From positions 1-13,024 of the forward strand of contig CALXAW010000031.1 of NCBI GenBank assembly GCA_944386375.1: a DNA stretch of 13,024 nt. Direction: 5' to 3'. Position 1 is the stretch's first letter, and every line of letters begins with the position of its first letter. This document shows, in pieces, positions 1 through 7,628 of the stretch. The position numbers were made by a program, and so were the translations under genes. Source of the DNA: an uncultured Clostridia bacterium (GTDB taxonomy: Bacteria; Bacillota; Clostridia; TANB77; CAG-508). The notes under the pieces were generated by a model. It was not told the origin of the DNA and did not search any database. It was given only the letters and a program-made list of their open reading frames with translations.

Positions 1-73
1 TTCTAAACTCATTCAAAGCAATAATTATTAAATTTAATTCCTCTTTATTATATTTAATTTTAACTTTTTTCAT
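1..73 (-). CDS. Unknown small protein, N-terminal part only (runs off left edge)
   Basis: An ATG at 73 (minus strand) opens a frame that stays open to the window edge. The 24 visible residues begin MKKVKIKYNKEELNLI and end with ALNEFR. A GGAGG at 81-85 sits 7 bases upstream and lies inside the last codons of the integrase, whose stop codon at 76-78 is 2 bases from this start. The two genes are therefore probably translated in tandem from one message. Short basic proteins with an 'EEL..II.AL' helix are common in phage and conjugative-element modules, but I do not recognise a specific family and assign no function. Position behind int suggests it belongs to the mobile element that extends left. 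Confidence 0.6.
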   Translation of the reverse strand, partial: MKKVKIKYNKEELNLIIIALNEFR

Positions 74-75
74 TT

Positions 76-1353
76 TTATTCCTCCAAATTCAAATTTGCT
101 ACCTGTTCAAACTTTTCTACAACATCATCATTCATTTTTGTAGTAACTTTAACATAAATCTCATAAGTAGTTCTTATATTACTGTGTCCTAATCTTTTTG
201 ATACGGCTTTAACATCTGCACCTGCCTCTATTAACCTTGTTGCGTGTGTATCCCTGAAATCGTGAAACCTACAATTTATTCCTAATTCATAGTGTATTAC
301 TTTAAATGGATATTTGCAAGTATCCGTTCCTTCAAAAACCCCATTATTTTTTACAAATACAAAATGCACTTCTGGGTACATAACAGGAATTTCTTTATAT
401 GCATTTATTATCTTTATCTCATCTTTATTAGTATATGGATTTTTAACAGTTTTAGCATAATGATTCATATAAAAATCTCCATATTCTTTTTTCCATTTTT
501 CTTGTTCTTCCTTATAATCTTTTAAAGCACTAATTAAAGTATCTCCGATTGAAATAGTTCTATAACTACTTTTAGTTTTACACGTTCCAAAAAACCACAT
601 TGTAGTTGCTTTACCGCTTATATGTCTTCCGTGTGTTGCACTTGCCTGATTTTTCTTTAAAATATTTTTATTTACAGTTAATGTCTTCTTTTCAAAATCA
701 ATATCATCCCAAGTTAGAGCAAATACTTCTGAAACTCTTAATCCAGTATAATAAGCAGTCAAAAAAGCATAATATGCACAATGATTTTTTTCAAATCTTT
801 TTAAAATCATATTTATTTCTTCTTTGGTAAAAATATGTGCTGGATCACTATCAGGAATATCATATTTAGGTAATCTTACTTTAAGTGATGGATTTATTTT
901 AACAAACCCAACAACATCAGTAGCATAAGAAAATGATGTTTTTAATACCTTTAATATGTTTTTCATAAAATTTTTTGAAAAACTATATTCTACATAAGTA
1001 TTGTTAATAAACTCTTGTAAGGTAGAAGTAGTTATTTGTGATAATCTATAATGCCCTAATCTTGGTTTAATGTGATTTTTTATTATATTCTTATACGCTT
1101 CTATTGTATGATATTTTAAATTAATTTCACAATGTTGTTTCATCCAATAATCTAAATAATCACTATATGACATTGTTTGTGGTGTAAAAGAATGCCCAGT
1201 ATTATTATATTCGTTATATGCTTTAATACCGGCTTTTTCTGCTTCTGCTTTTGTTTTAAAACCTGATTTAGTAATTTGTCTTCTTTTTCCATTAACTTTT
1301 GCTGCTTCAAATGCATATTGATATACATTTCCTCTTTTTCTAATGTTTATCAT
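76..1353 (-). CDS. int: Tyrosine recombinase / phage-type integrase
   Basis: This 425-residue site-specific recombinase would catalyse integration and excision of a prophage or integrative element. The order is typical: an N-terminal arm-binding region (about 1-55, with a GNVYQYAFE strand and a TKAEAEKAG helix), a SAM-like core-binding domain (about 60-165), and the catalytic domain (about 170-405). Catalytic residues visible are Arg206 (TGLRVSEVFAL), a Lys in KTKSSYRT near 259-261, His364-x-x-Arg367 (HDFRDTH), His390 (LGHSNIRTT) and the nucleophile Tyr400 (YEIYV). The start was placed at 1353 because GGAGGG (1360-1365) lies 6 bases upstream. The frame is open to 1425, but that extension has no ribosome binding site. 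The gene reads away from secA into the element on the left and ends 2 bases before the next small gene. It looks intact. The mobile-element type (prophage or ICE) cannot be told from the window. Confidence 0.95.
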   Translation of the reverse strand: MINIRKRGNVYQYAFEAAKVNGKRRQITKSGFKTKAEAEKAGIKAYNEYNNTGHSFTPQTMSYSDYLDYWMKQHCEINLKYHTIEAYKNIIKNHIKPRLGHYRLSQITTSTLQEFINNTYVEYSFSKNFMKNILKVLKTSFSYATDVVGFVKINPSLKVRLPKYDIPDSDPAHIFTKEEINMILKRFEKNHCAYYAFLTAYYTGLRVSEVFALTWDDIDFEKKTLTVNKNILKKNQASATHGRHISGKATTMWFFGTCKTKSSYRTISIGDTLISALKDYKEEQEKWKKEYGDFYMNHYAKTVKNPYTNKDEIKIINAYKEIPVMYPEVHFVFVKNNGVFEGTDTCKYPFKVIHYELGINCRFHDFRDTHATRLIEAGADVKAVSKRLGHSNIRTTYEIYVKVTTKMNDDVVEKFEQVANLNLEE

Positions 1354-1386
1354 AATAATCCCTCCATAACATATAGGCAAATAAAA

Positions 1387-1415
1387 ATGAGTTAGCATAT
1401 AAAATGTTAACTCAT
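1387..1415. repeat. Inverted repeat upstream of int
   Basis: ATGAGTTAGCAT (1387-1398) faces ATGTTAACTCAT (1404-1415) across a 5-base loop, 12 pairs with one G.T position. It lies about 20 bases upstream of the int ribosome binding site. It could be an operator or recombinase arm site. A terminator is unlikely because no T-run follows on either strand. Confidence 0.5.
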
Positions 1416-1432
1416 CATTTATCATCTAATGT

Positions 1433-1473
1433 TTTGTCATCCTTTTTTATTTTTGGATGACAAATGGATGACA
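1433..1473. repeat. Three TGTCATCC copies; candidate att / recombinase-binding region
   Basis: TTTGTCATCC (1433-1442) and GGATGACAAA (1455-1464) form a perfect 10-bp inverted repeat around a T-rich 12-base spacer. A third copy, GGATGACA (1466-1473), follows in direct orientation 11 bp from the second. The cluster lies between int and the 3' end of secA, where one attachment site of the element is expected. Paired inverted core sites plus direct arm sites are characteristic of tyrosine-recombinase att regions. No crossover point can be assigned without the other junction, which is outside the window. Confidence 0.5.
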
Positions 1474-1501
1474 GATTACAAATTTTTAGTTTTATAATTT
1501 A

Positions 1502-1522
1502 CCATAAACCCTTATTTTATGG
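1502..1522 (-). terminator. Weak hairpin just after secA
   Basis: CCATAAA (1502-1508) pairs with TTTATGG (1516-1522) around a 7-base loop, beginning 1 base after the secA stop codon. The stem is short and no good T-run follows on the minus strand, so this is at best a weak terminator. The native terminator may have been displaced by the neighbouring element. Confidence 0.3.
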
Positions 1523-1523
1523 G

Positions 1524-4274
1524 CTATTTACCACAACAATTCTTGTATTTCTTACCTGACCCACATGGGCAAAGGTCATTTCTGCCTACTTTTGGTCCTT
1601 CATTTACTACTGTTCTGTTTGGTTTTTCGCCATTTTCCATTCTTTGTCCATTGTCTACACTGTGTATTGCTTCTAATGCTGCTCCTGTTATTTTAGCAGT
1701 TTCTGCTCTTTTAACTCCGCCTTCTCTTTTACGTATATTCATAAGTAATTTTACTACATCTATTTTTATGTTTGCTACCATTTCTTCAAACATATCCATA
1801 CCTTCAACTCTGTATTTAACTACAGGGTCTTGTTGTCCATAAGCACGAAGTCCTATTCCGTTTTTTAGCTCATCCATTGCATCTATATGGTCCATCCATT
1901 TTTCGTCTACTACTTTAAGCATTACAACTCTTTCTAGTTCTCTAAATTCTTCGCCATTACCAAGTTCTTCTTCTTTTTCGTGATAATGTTTTTGTGCTTT
2001 TTCTTGTAAAATATTTATTACTTTATGATAATCTTTTTTATTTGCTTTTAAATCTTCTAGCATATCTATGCCAAAGATTTTCTTTATTTCTATGTCAAGT
2101 GATTCTATATTTAAAGTTTGTTCTTCGCCTTCTACATATAATGGTACTAATTCTTCTGCAACTGAATGTATCATTTTTTGTATGCTATCACTTATATTTT
2201 CTCCATCTAGTACTTGTCTTCTTTGTTTATATATTATTTCTCTTTGTACATTCATTACATCATCATATTTTAAGACATTTTTTCTCATTGTAAAGTTTCT
2301 GCCTTCAACCTTTTTTTGTGCATTTTCTACAGCATTAGATATAATTCTTGATTCTATTGGCATATTTTCGTCTGCACCCAATTTATTATATACTTTTGTG
2401 ATTATGTCTCCACCAAATATTTTCATTAAATTATCGTCTAATCCTATATAAAAACGTGATTCTCCTGGGTCTCCTTGACGACCACTACGTCCTCTTAACT
2501 GATTATCTATTCTTCTAGATTCATGTCTTTCTGTACCTATTATTTTTAATCCACCAGCTGCTATTACTTTTTCTTTTTCTTCTTTTATTATTTCATTATA
2601 TTTATTTTCTAGTTCTTTAAATGTTTTTCTTGCTTTTAATATATCTTGGTCATCTGTTTCATAATAAGTATTTGATTCTTCTATTAAATTTTCTGGTACT
2701 CTATTTTTCTTCATTTCTTGTTTTGCTAAAAATTCGCTGTTTCCACCAAGCATAATGTCTGTACCACGACCAGCCATGTTTGTTGCAATTGTAACTGCTC
2801 CTAATTTACCAGCTTGTGCTATAATTTCCGCTTCTTGCTCATGAAACTTAGCATTTAAAACAGAGTGTTTAATTCCTTCTGTTTTAAGTATTTTGCTTAG
2901 TTTTTCTGACTTTTCTATAGATACTGTACCTACAAGTACAGGCTGACCTTTTGCATGACTTTCTTTTATGCTTTCTACAATTGAATTAAATTTAGCTTTT
3001 TCGGTTTTATATATAACATCATTTTGGTCAATTCTTATCATTGGCTTATTTGTAGGAACTGCTACTACATCTAAATTATAAATTTCTTCAAACTCTGCCT
3101 CTTCTGTCATTGCAGTACCAGTCATACCAGATAATTTATCATACATTCTAAAATAATTTTGGAATGTAATTGTAGCTAATGTTTTAGATTCGTCTGCTAT
3201 TTTAACATGTTCTTTTGCTTCTATTGCTTGGTGTAATCCATTGTTATATCTTCTTCCATACATTATACGACCTGTAAATTCGTCTACAATTAGTACTTCT
3301 CCATCTTTTACTATATAATCTATATCTTTTTTCATAACTCCATGTGCACGTAATGCTTGTGTAACATGATGTACTAATGTTGAGTTTTCTAGGTCATTAA
3401 AGTTTTCTAAGTTAAATGTTTCTTCTGCCTTTTTTATACCTTTTTGTGTAAGTGATGCAGATTTTGCCTTTAAGTCTACTATATAATCATATTTTTCGTT
3501 ATCTTCTAATTGGTCATTGTCTTTTACATCTTCTTCTACTATAACTTTTGGTGTAAGTTTTTTTACAAAGTCATTTGCTTTTTTATATAAATCTGAAGAT
3601 TGGTTTGCTCTACCAGAAATTATAAGTGGTGTACGTGCTTCGTCAATTAAAATACTGTCTATTTCGTCTACTATGGCATAATTTAGTCCTCTTTGTACTA
3701 ATTGATTTTTGTATATAACCATATTATCTCTTAAATAATCAAAACCAAATTCATTATTTGTTCCATATGTTATGTCACATGCATATGCTTCTTGTTTTTG
3801 CTTTGGATCCATTCCTGCAATTGCTAAACCTACAGATAGACCTAAAAATTTATAAAGTTTTCCCATCCATTCGCTATCTCTTTTTGCTAGGTAATCGTTT
3901 ACAGTAATTACATGAACCCCTTTTTCTGTAAGTGCATTTAAATATACAGGAAGTGTAGCAACTAATGTTTTACCTTCACCAGTTTTCATTTCTGCTATTC
4001 TACCTTGATGTAAAATAACTCCACCTATTAATTGAACGTCAAAATGTCTCATTCCTAATACTCTTTTTGAAGCCTCTCTTACAACTGCAAATGCTTCTGG
4101 TAAAATGTCGTCTAAAGTTGAACCATTTTTTAATTGTTCTTTAAATTCTACTGTTTTGTTTCTTAGTTCACTATCTGATAATTTTTCCATTTCTGGTTCT
4201 AAATTGTTTATTTGATCTACTATTGGTCTTATTTTTTTTACTTGTTTTTCACTATATGACTTAAATAATTTCAT
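1524..4274 (-). CDS. secA: Protein translocase subunit SecA
   Basis: SecA is the ATPase motor that drives unfolded preproteins through the SecYEG channel. The 916-residue length is usual for clostridial SecA. Visible elements in order are: an N-terminal MKLFKSYSEKQVKKI start, the Walker A region MKTGEGKT (96-103), the Walker B/DEAD-like VDEIDSILIDEARTP (202-216), the preprotein-binding domain, the second nucleotide-binding fold with NMAGRGTDIMLGG and QLRGRSGRQGDPG, the helical scaffold, and a C-terminal SEC-C zinc tail with Cys902, Cys904, Cys913 and Cys914. The ribosome binding site GGAGG (4287-4291) is 12 bases from the ATG, slightly long. The gene starts 23 bases after the tyrS stop and is probably co-transcribed from the tyrS promoter. 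All core motifs argue for canonical SecA1, not an accessory SecA2. The mobile element begins close to its 3' end without disrupting it. Confidence 0.98.
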   Translation of the reverse strand: MKLFKSYSEKQVKKIRPIVDQINNLEPEMEKLSDSELRNKTVEFKEQLKNGSTLDDILPEAFAVVREASKRVLGMRHFDVQLIGGVILHQGRIAEMKTGEGKTLVATLPVYLNALTEKGVHVITVNDYLAKRDSEWMGKLYKFLGLSVGLAIAGMDPKQKQEAYACDITYGTNNEFGFDYLRDNMVIYKNQLVQRGLNYAIVDEIDSILIDEARTPLIISGRANQSSDLYKKANDFVKKLTPKVIVEEDVKDNDQLEDNEKYDYIVDLKAKSASLTQKGIKKAEETFNLENFNDLENSTLVHHVTQALRAHGVMKKDIDYIVKDGEVLIVDEFTGRIMYGRRYNNGLHQAIEAKEHVKIADESKTLATITFQNYFRMYDKLSGMTGTAMTEEAEFEEIYNLDVVAVPTNKPMIRIDQNDVIYKTEKAKFNSIVESIKESHAKGQPVLVGTVSIEKSEKLSKILKTEGIKHSVLNAKFHEQEAEIIAQAGKLGAVTIATNMAGRGTDIMLGGNSEFLAKQEMKKNRVPENLIEESNTYYETDDQDILKARKTFKELENKYNEIIKEEKEKVIAAGGLKIIGTERHESRRIDNQLRGRSGRQGDPGESRFYIGLDDNLMKIFGGDIITKVYNKLGADENMPIESRIISNAVENAQKKVEGRNFTMRKNVLKYDDVMNVQREIIYKQRRQVLDGENISDSIQKMIHSVAEELVPLYVEGEEQTLNIESLDIEIKKIFGIDMLEDLKANKKDYHKVINILQEKAQKHYHEKEEELGNGEEFRELERVVMLKVVDEKWMDHIDAMDELKNGIGLRAYGQQDPVVKYRVEGMDMFEEMVANIKIDVVKLLMNIRKREGGVKRAETAKITGAALEAIHSVDNGQRMENGEKPNRTVVNEGPKVGRNDLCPCGSGKKYKNCCGK

Positions 4275-4297
4275 ATTATTTTTATTCCTCCTAAAGT

Positions 4298-5512
4298 TTA
4301 TTTTGTTCTTATTTTATAAAAATTTCCTTTACCAATTTGGATAATTGTGTTATCTTCTATGGTTTTTACAGTTGTAACATCTGTTACTCTTTCGCTGTTT
4401 ATTTTTACAGCTCCTTGGTTAAAAAGTCTTTTTATTTCTCCTTTTGATTTATATTTTCCTGTTGATAATATTGCTTCTAACAAATTATTGCTTATGTTTT
4501 CTGCTCCATTTTCTACAAATATTTCTGGTGTATCTTCTGGTGCTTCTTGTTTTTGAAAAGCTGTTTTAAAATTTTGCTCTGCTTTATTTGCTTCTTCTTC
4601 TGTATGATATAATTTTGTTATTTCTTTTGCAAGTTCCATTTTTATATCTCTTGGATTTTCTCCTGCTTTTAGTCTTTCTTTTATTTTATTTATATCATCT
4701 GGATGTATATCTGTACATAACTCGTAATATTTTATTATCATATTGTCTGGAATTTTCATTACTTTTGTGTACATTGTATTTGCATCTTCGTATATGCCTA
4801 TGTAATTTCCTAAGCTTTTACTCATTTTATCTACGCCATCTATTCCTTCTAGTAATGGCATAAATAATGTAATTTGTGGTTCTTGACCATAATCTTTTTG
4901 TATGGTTCTTCCCATTAATACATTAAATGTTTGGTCTGTACCTCCAAATTCGATATCTGCTTTTATTGCAACAGAGTCATATGCTTGCATTAATGGATAA
5001 AAAAATTCGTGAACTGATATGGCTTGCCCATTTTCGTATCTTTTTTTAAAGTCATCTCTTTCTAAAATTCTTGCAACTGTACATTTTGCAGAAAGCTCTA
5101 TTACATCCCTAAAATTCATTTTTCCTAGCCATTCGCTATTATATCTTACTTTTGTTTTTTCTTTGTCTAATATTTTAAATATTTGCTCTTGATATGTTTT
5201 AGAATTTGCTTCTACTTCTTCTCTTGTTAATTGTTTTCTTGTTTTAGATTTTCCTGTTGGGTCTCCTATCATTCCTGTAAAGTCACCAATTATTATTATT
5301 ACTTCATGTCCTAAGTCTTGTAGTTGCTTCATTTTTCTTAATACAACTGCATGACCTAAGTGTATATCTGGTGCTGATGGATCTAACCCCAATTTTATTC
5401 TCATTGGTCTATTTTCTTGTTCTACTTTTTTTAGTTTTTCCTTAATATCGTCTATTGCTGTGTGGTCTGCTGCACCTTTTAGCAATATTTTTATTGTATC
5501 ATCAACATTCAT
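4298..5512 (-). CDS. tyrS: Tyrosyl-tRNA synthetase (TyrZ-type)
   Basis: This enzyme charges tRNA-Tyr with tyrosine. The 404 residues show the class I signature HLGH (51-54), a GGTDQ segment in the active site (190-194), KMSKS (229-233), and a C-terminal S4-like RNA-binding domain (about 344-404). The phrase GLDPSAPDIHLGH and the overall length fit the TyrZ branch (Bacillus subtilis TyrZ, Haemophilus TyrS) better than the E. coli TyrS branch. The ATG at 5512 has GGAGG 6 bases upstream. The promoter at 5542-5569 leaves a leader of only about 20 bases, too short for the T-box riboswitch often found before clostridial aminoacyl-tRNA synthetase genes, so charging-dependent control is not visible here. 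secA follows after 23 bases on the same strand. Confidence 0.97.
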   Translation of the reverse strand: MNVDDTIKILLKGAADHTAIDDIKEKLKKVEQENRPMRIKLGLDPSAPDIHLGHAVVLRKMKQLQDLGHEVIIIIGDFTGMIGDPTGKSKTRKQLTREEVEANSKTYQEQIFKILDKEKTKVRYNSEWLGKMNFRDVIELSAKCTVARILERDDFKKRYENGQAISVHEFFYPLMQAYDSVAIKADIEFGGTDQTFNVLMGRTIQKDYGQEPQITLFMPLLEGIDGVDKMSKSLGNYIGIYEDANTMYTKVMKIPDNMIIKYYELCTDIHPDDINKIKERLKAGENPRDIKMELAKEITKLYHTEEEANKAEQNFKTAFQKQEAPEDTPEIFVENGAENISNNLLEAILSTGKYKSKGEIKRLFNQGAVKINSERVTDVTTVKTIEDNTIIQIGKGNFYKIRTK

Positions 5513-5541
5513 ATTATTCCTCCATTTTATATAACAGTCTT

Positions 5542-5569
5542 ATTGTATCATTTTTTCGCTTTAAGTCAA
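5542..5569 (-). promoter_or_regulatory. Sigma-A promoter of tyrS-secA
   Basis: On the minus strand the -35 box TTGACT (5564-5569) and -10 box TACAAT (5542-5547) are separated by 16 bases. Transcription should start near 5535, about 22 bases before the tyrS ATG. Confidence 0.8.
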
Positions 5570-5620
5570 GCAATTTGAGGCAAAAAATAAATTTTTATCT
5601 ACATTTATATAACAACACAT

Positions 5621-5675
5621 ACCCTATAAGTTCCAAAAAGTCAAATATTTTATGACTTTTTGGAACTTATAGGGT
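5621..5675. repeat. Perfect 23-bp inverted repeat with 9-base loop
   Basis: The left arm 5621-5643 (begins ACCCTATAAG, ends AAAAAGTCA) is the exact reverse complement of 5653-5675. The loop is 5644-5652. It lies between the divergent tyrS promoter and the DUF1980 gene. No convincing T-run follows on either strand, and there is no plus-strand gene between it and the divergent tyrS to need a terminator. Confidence 0.9.
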
Positions 5676-5711
5676 TTTAAGCTATTATTGGTATTTTTGC
5701 TTTAAAAAGTA

Positions 5712-5719
5712 CATACATT
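5712..5719 (+). promoter_or_regulatory. Possible sigma-E-like -10 box upstream of the DUF1980 gene
   Basis: CATACATT matches the mother-cell sigma-E -10 pattern CATACAnT as I recall it from Bacillus subtilis. It lies 26 bases before the ATG at 5746. The expected -35 region (around GGTATTT, 5690-5696) is a poor match, so this is tentative in such AT-rich sequence. Confidence 0.25.
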
Positions 5720-5745
5720 GTAGTAAAAGGAAATGGGGTTTGCAT

Positions 5746-6288
5746 ATGTTTGTTTTTAATTTGAAATTAAATAAAGTATTTAAAATATTTTTTGTTTGTG
5801 TTGCAATTATTATGATTATATTTTTTATAATTGGTGCTTATAAAATTTTTAGTGGCGCTTATGGTTATTTTAATGTATCTGATAATGTAAAAAATGATAA
5901 TATTGTAAATTTAAATACAGGTAATTATACAAATGTATTAAAAGCTGTACACGAAAATATTGATTCATATGTTGGAATTACCATTAATTTTACAGGTTAT
6001 GTATATAGGGTTGTTGATTTGCAAGAAAGTCAATTTATTTTAGCAAGAGATATGGTAGTAAGTTCTGACTATCAGGCTGTTGTTGTTGGCTTTTTATGCA
6101 ATTATGAAAAGGCTACAGATTTTTCTGACAATACTTGGATTAATATTACTGGCACTATAACAAAAGGCAATTATCATGGAGATATGCCTGTTATTGAAAT
6201 AAAAGAAATTAATCAAGTAGATAAACCAAATGACGAATATGTATATCCACCAGATGACAATTATGTACCAACAAGTGGGATTTTGTAA
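5746..6288 (+). CDS. Membrane-anchored DUF1980 (YcgQ-like) protein
   Basis: The 180-residue protein has one N-terminal hydrophobic segment (about 11-36) and an extracytoplasmic domain resembling the C-terminal half of YcgQ/DUF1980 proteins. The pattern is GYVYR (84-88), QFILAR (96-101), WINITGT (131-137), PVIEIKEI (148-155) and a closing EYVYP (164-168). Members I know carry an adjacent Cys-Cys pair after the 'AR' motif. Here the same place reads SSD (106-108), so those cysteines are missing. The multi-helix N-terminal part of full YcgQ is absent, and the usual permease partner (YcgR/DUF318) is not nearby. The ATG at 5746 was chosen, with GGGG at 5735-5738 upstream. A TTG at 5740 behind AAAGGA is an alternative adding two residues. 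The gene converges on ytvI. Biochemical function is unknown. Confidence 0.8.
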   Translation: MFVFNLKLNKVFKIFFVCVAIIMIIFFIIGAYKIFSGAYGYFNVSDNVKNDNIVNLNTGNYTNVLKAVHENIDSYVGITINFTGYVYRVVDLQESQFILARDMVVSSDYQAVVVGFLCNYEKATDFSDNTWINITGTITKGNYHGDMPVIEIKEINQVDKPNDEYVYPPDDNYVPTSGIL

Positions 6289-6434
6289 GCACAAGCAATA
6301 ACAGTTCATATATAAATTATTTCTCGTTTCAAAGACTGGGTCTTGACCACAAGTGGTCAAACCATAGCTGGGGTCGTCCCTATCCGTCTTTTCAACTCTA
6401 AATAATTATATATGAACTGTTTTTAAGTTTGTGC
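6289..6434 (+). ncRNA. GC-rich structured RNA candidate closed by a long AT stem
   Basis: The element fills the gap between two convergent genes. Outer pairing: GCACAA (6289-6294) with TTGTGC (6429-6434). Main stem: 6300-6315 with 6406-6421 (16 pairs), a bulged A at 6316, then 6317-6322 with 6400-6405 (6 pairs). Inside are AAAGAC (6331-6336) with GTCTTT (6386-6391), hairpin TTGACCA-CAAG-TGGTCAA (6343-6360), and a second hairpin closed by ATAG/CTAT (6364-6383). The core 6334-6388 is about 55% G+C in a genome that is otherwise very AT-rich. Extra G.U pairs on the plus strand (6340-6383, 6372-6377) and a T-run at 6420-6424 after the main stem favour plus-strand transcription, as a 3' UTR of the DUF1980 gene or a separate small RNA. 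I do not recognise the family. Confidence 0.6.
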
Positions 6435-6449
6435 AATAAATAAATTCTA

Positions 6450-7547
6450 TTAATTCTTATCAAAAATAGTCTTTAGTATTCCCTTATCAATCAATGTAGA
6501 AAAAATATTATTTAAAATAATTAGCACAATAGGTCCTATAATTAATCCCATTACGCCTATAAACTTAAACCCTGTATACATTGCAATAAGTGTAAAAATT
6601 GGATGTATACCAATTTGCTTGCTAACAATTCTAGGTTCAACTAATTGCCTTACAACAGACATTAAAATCCATAATCCTATTATTGCAATACCAAGCTTTA
6701 AATCTCCATTTAAAGAAGCACATATACCCCAAGGTATCATAACAGTACCTGAACCTAAAATAGGCAGAGCATCTACAAAAGCTATAGCTAGCGCTATTAG
6801 AAGCGGATATTCTATATTAAAACCTATAAAGTCATAAATATATAATCCTACTACAGATATTATAAAAGACAATAATATTAATATTGCTTGTGCTTTTAAA
6901 TAGCCACCTAATGTATGAGTAATTTCGCTTATATGAATCACCATTTTTTTTGCCCACTTTCGCGGCAAATGATGTTCAGCTTGATCTAATATATATATTT
7001 TATCTGTGCAAATAAAATATAAAGACAAAATAGTTATTACAAAATATATACCTATAGTTGGTATTGATGTTATTATATTGACCAAACTTGTTAACGCATT
7101 TTTAAGCCAATTTGATACTGTATTTAGCACTTCTCCTGTAGAATTTTGTATAACAGATGTTAGTTCATCTGCAAAATGTATTTTATCAAAATTAAAATTA
7201 TTTATAAAATTTTGTATTTGAATATATGCCTTATCAAAATAATCATTTAATGCCTGCAATAAATCTGTTGCTTCTGAAAGCAAAGTTGCTATTCCCCACA
7301 CCAAAGCTCCTGCAATTATGCCAAAAACAATAATAAAAATTATTACTGCACTCGCTCTTCTAGTTAAATTAGCCTTTTTCATAAGAAACTTTATTGCTGG
7401 TTCTATAATTAAAGAAATAATAAATGCAATTAAAAAAGGCATATAAAATACGGCAAGCTTAAATGCCAAATATATTCCTATTACACTTAATAATAAATAT
7501 GTTAATCTTTTTACGACCCTTGTCCAATGTGGAGTATCAAAAATCAT
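6450..7547 (-). CDS. ytvI: AI-2E/YtvI-family membrane protein, probable sporulation protein YtvI
   Basis: The 365-residue polytopic protein has about eight hydrophobic segments (near 15-35, 36-56, 67-90, 160-180, 221-243, 247-276, 283-301 and 315-350) and a long amphipathic stretch between the third and fourth. This is the layout of the AI-2E transporter superfamily (PF01594). Family-typical motifs are DALPILGSGTVMIPWG (259-274) and EPRIVSKQIGIHP (304-316). Length and sequence look most like YtvI, annotated as a sporulation integral membrane protein. The transported substrate, if any, is unknown. The ATG at 7547 has AAGGAG 6 bases upstream. The gene follows the CBS gene on the same strand, separated by a terminator-like hairpin, and converges on the DUF1980 gene. 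The general family call is secure; the YtvI assignment is an inference from similarity recalled by eye. Confidence 0.88.
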   Translation of the reverse strand: MIFDTPHWTRVVKRLTYLLLSVIGIYLAFKLAVFYMPFLIAFIISLIIEPAIKFLMKKANLTRRASAVIIFIIVFGIIAGALVWGIATLLSEATDLLQALNDYFDKAYIQIQNFINNFNFDKIHFADELTSVIQNSTGEVLNTVSNWLKNALTSLVNIITSIPTIGIYFVITILSLYFICTDKIYILDQAEHHLPRKWAKKMVIHISEITHTLGGYLKAQAILILLSFIISVVGLYIYDFIGFNIEYPLLIALAIAFVDALPILGSGTVMIPWGICASLNGDLKLGIAIIGLWILMSVVRQLVEPRIVSKQIGIHPIFTLIAMYTGFKFIGVMGLIIGPIVLIILNNIFSTLIDKGILKTIFDKN

Positions 7548-7597
7548 GTATAACTCCTTACATATTATAAATTTAATACTATATATATTATATGTAA

Positions 7598-7623
7598 AAG
7601 CCTAGTGTAATATAACTAGGCTT
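7598..7623 (-). terminator. Hairpin between the CBS gene and ytvI
   Basis: AAGCCTAGT (7598-7606) pairs with ACTAGGCTT (7615-7623) around an 8-base loop, 5 bases after the stop codon of the CBS gene. On the minus strand the stem runs into a short TTTT, giving a modest intrinsic terminator. Confidence 0.6.
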
Positions 7624-7628
7624 ACAAA

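Noticed and set aside
1354..1425. Integrase start at 1425 giving a 449-residue protein
   Set aside because: No ribosome binding site precedes it, the extra residues do not look like integrase, and GGAGGG directly supports the ATG at 1353.
1994..2451. Plus-strand open frames opposite secA and other genes
   Set aside because: They are antisense to well-supported proteins, rich in Leu/Phe/Ser from complementary AT-rich codons, and lack ribosome binding sites.
5513..5620. T-box riboswitch before tyrS
   Set aside because: The sigma-A promoter leaves only about 22 bases of leader, and no AGGGTGGnACCGCG-like antiterminator sequence is present.
6289..6434. Miniature transposon (MITE) or hammerhead ribozyme
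   Set aside because: No convincing target-site duplication flanks the repeats beyond AA, and the CUGANGA/GAAA hammerhead core is absent on both strands. Structured RNA fits better, though a MITE is not excluded.
7548..7597. Promoter for ytvI
   Set aside because: Several TATAAT-like strings occur in this nearly pure AT stretch, but none has a correctly spaced -35, so no choice can be supported.
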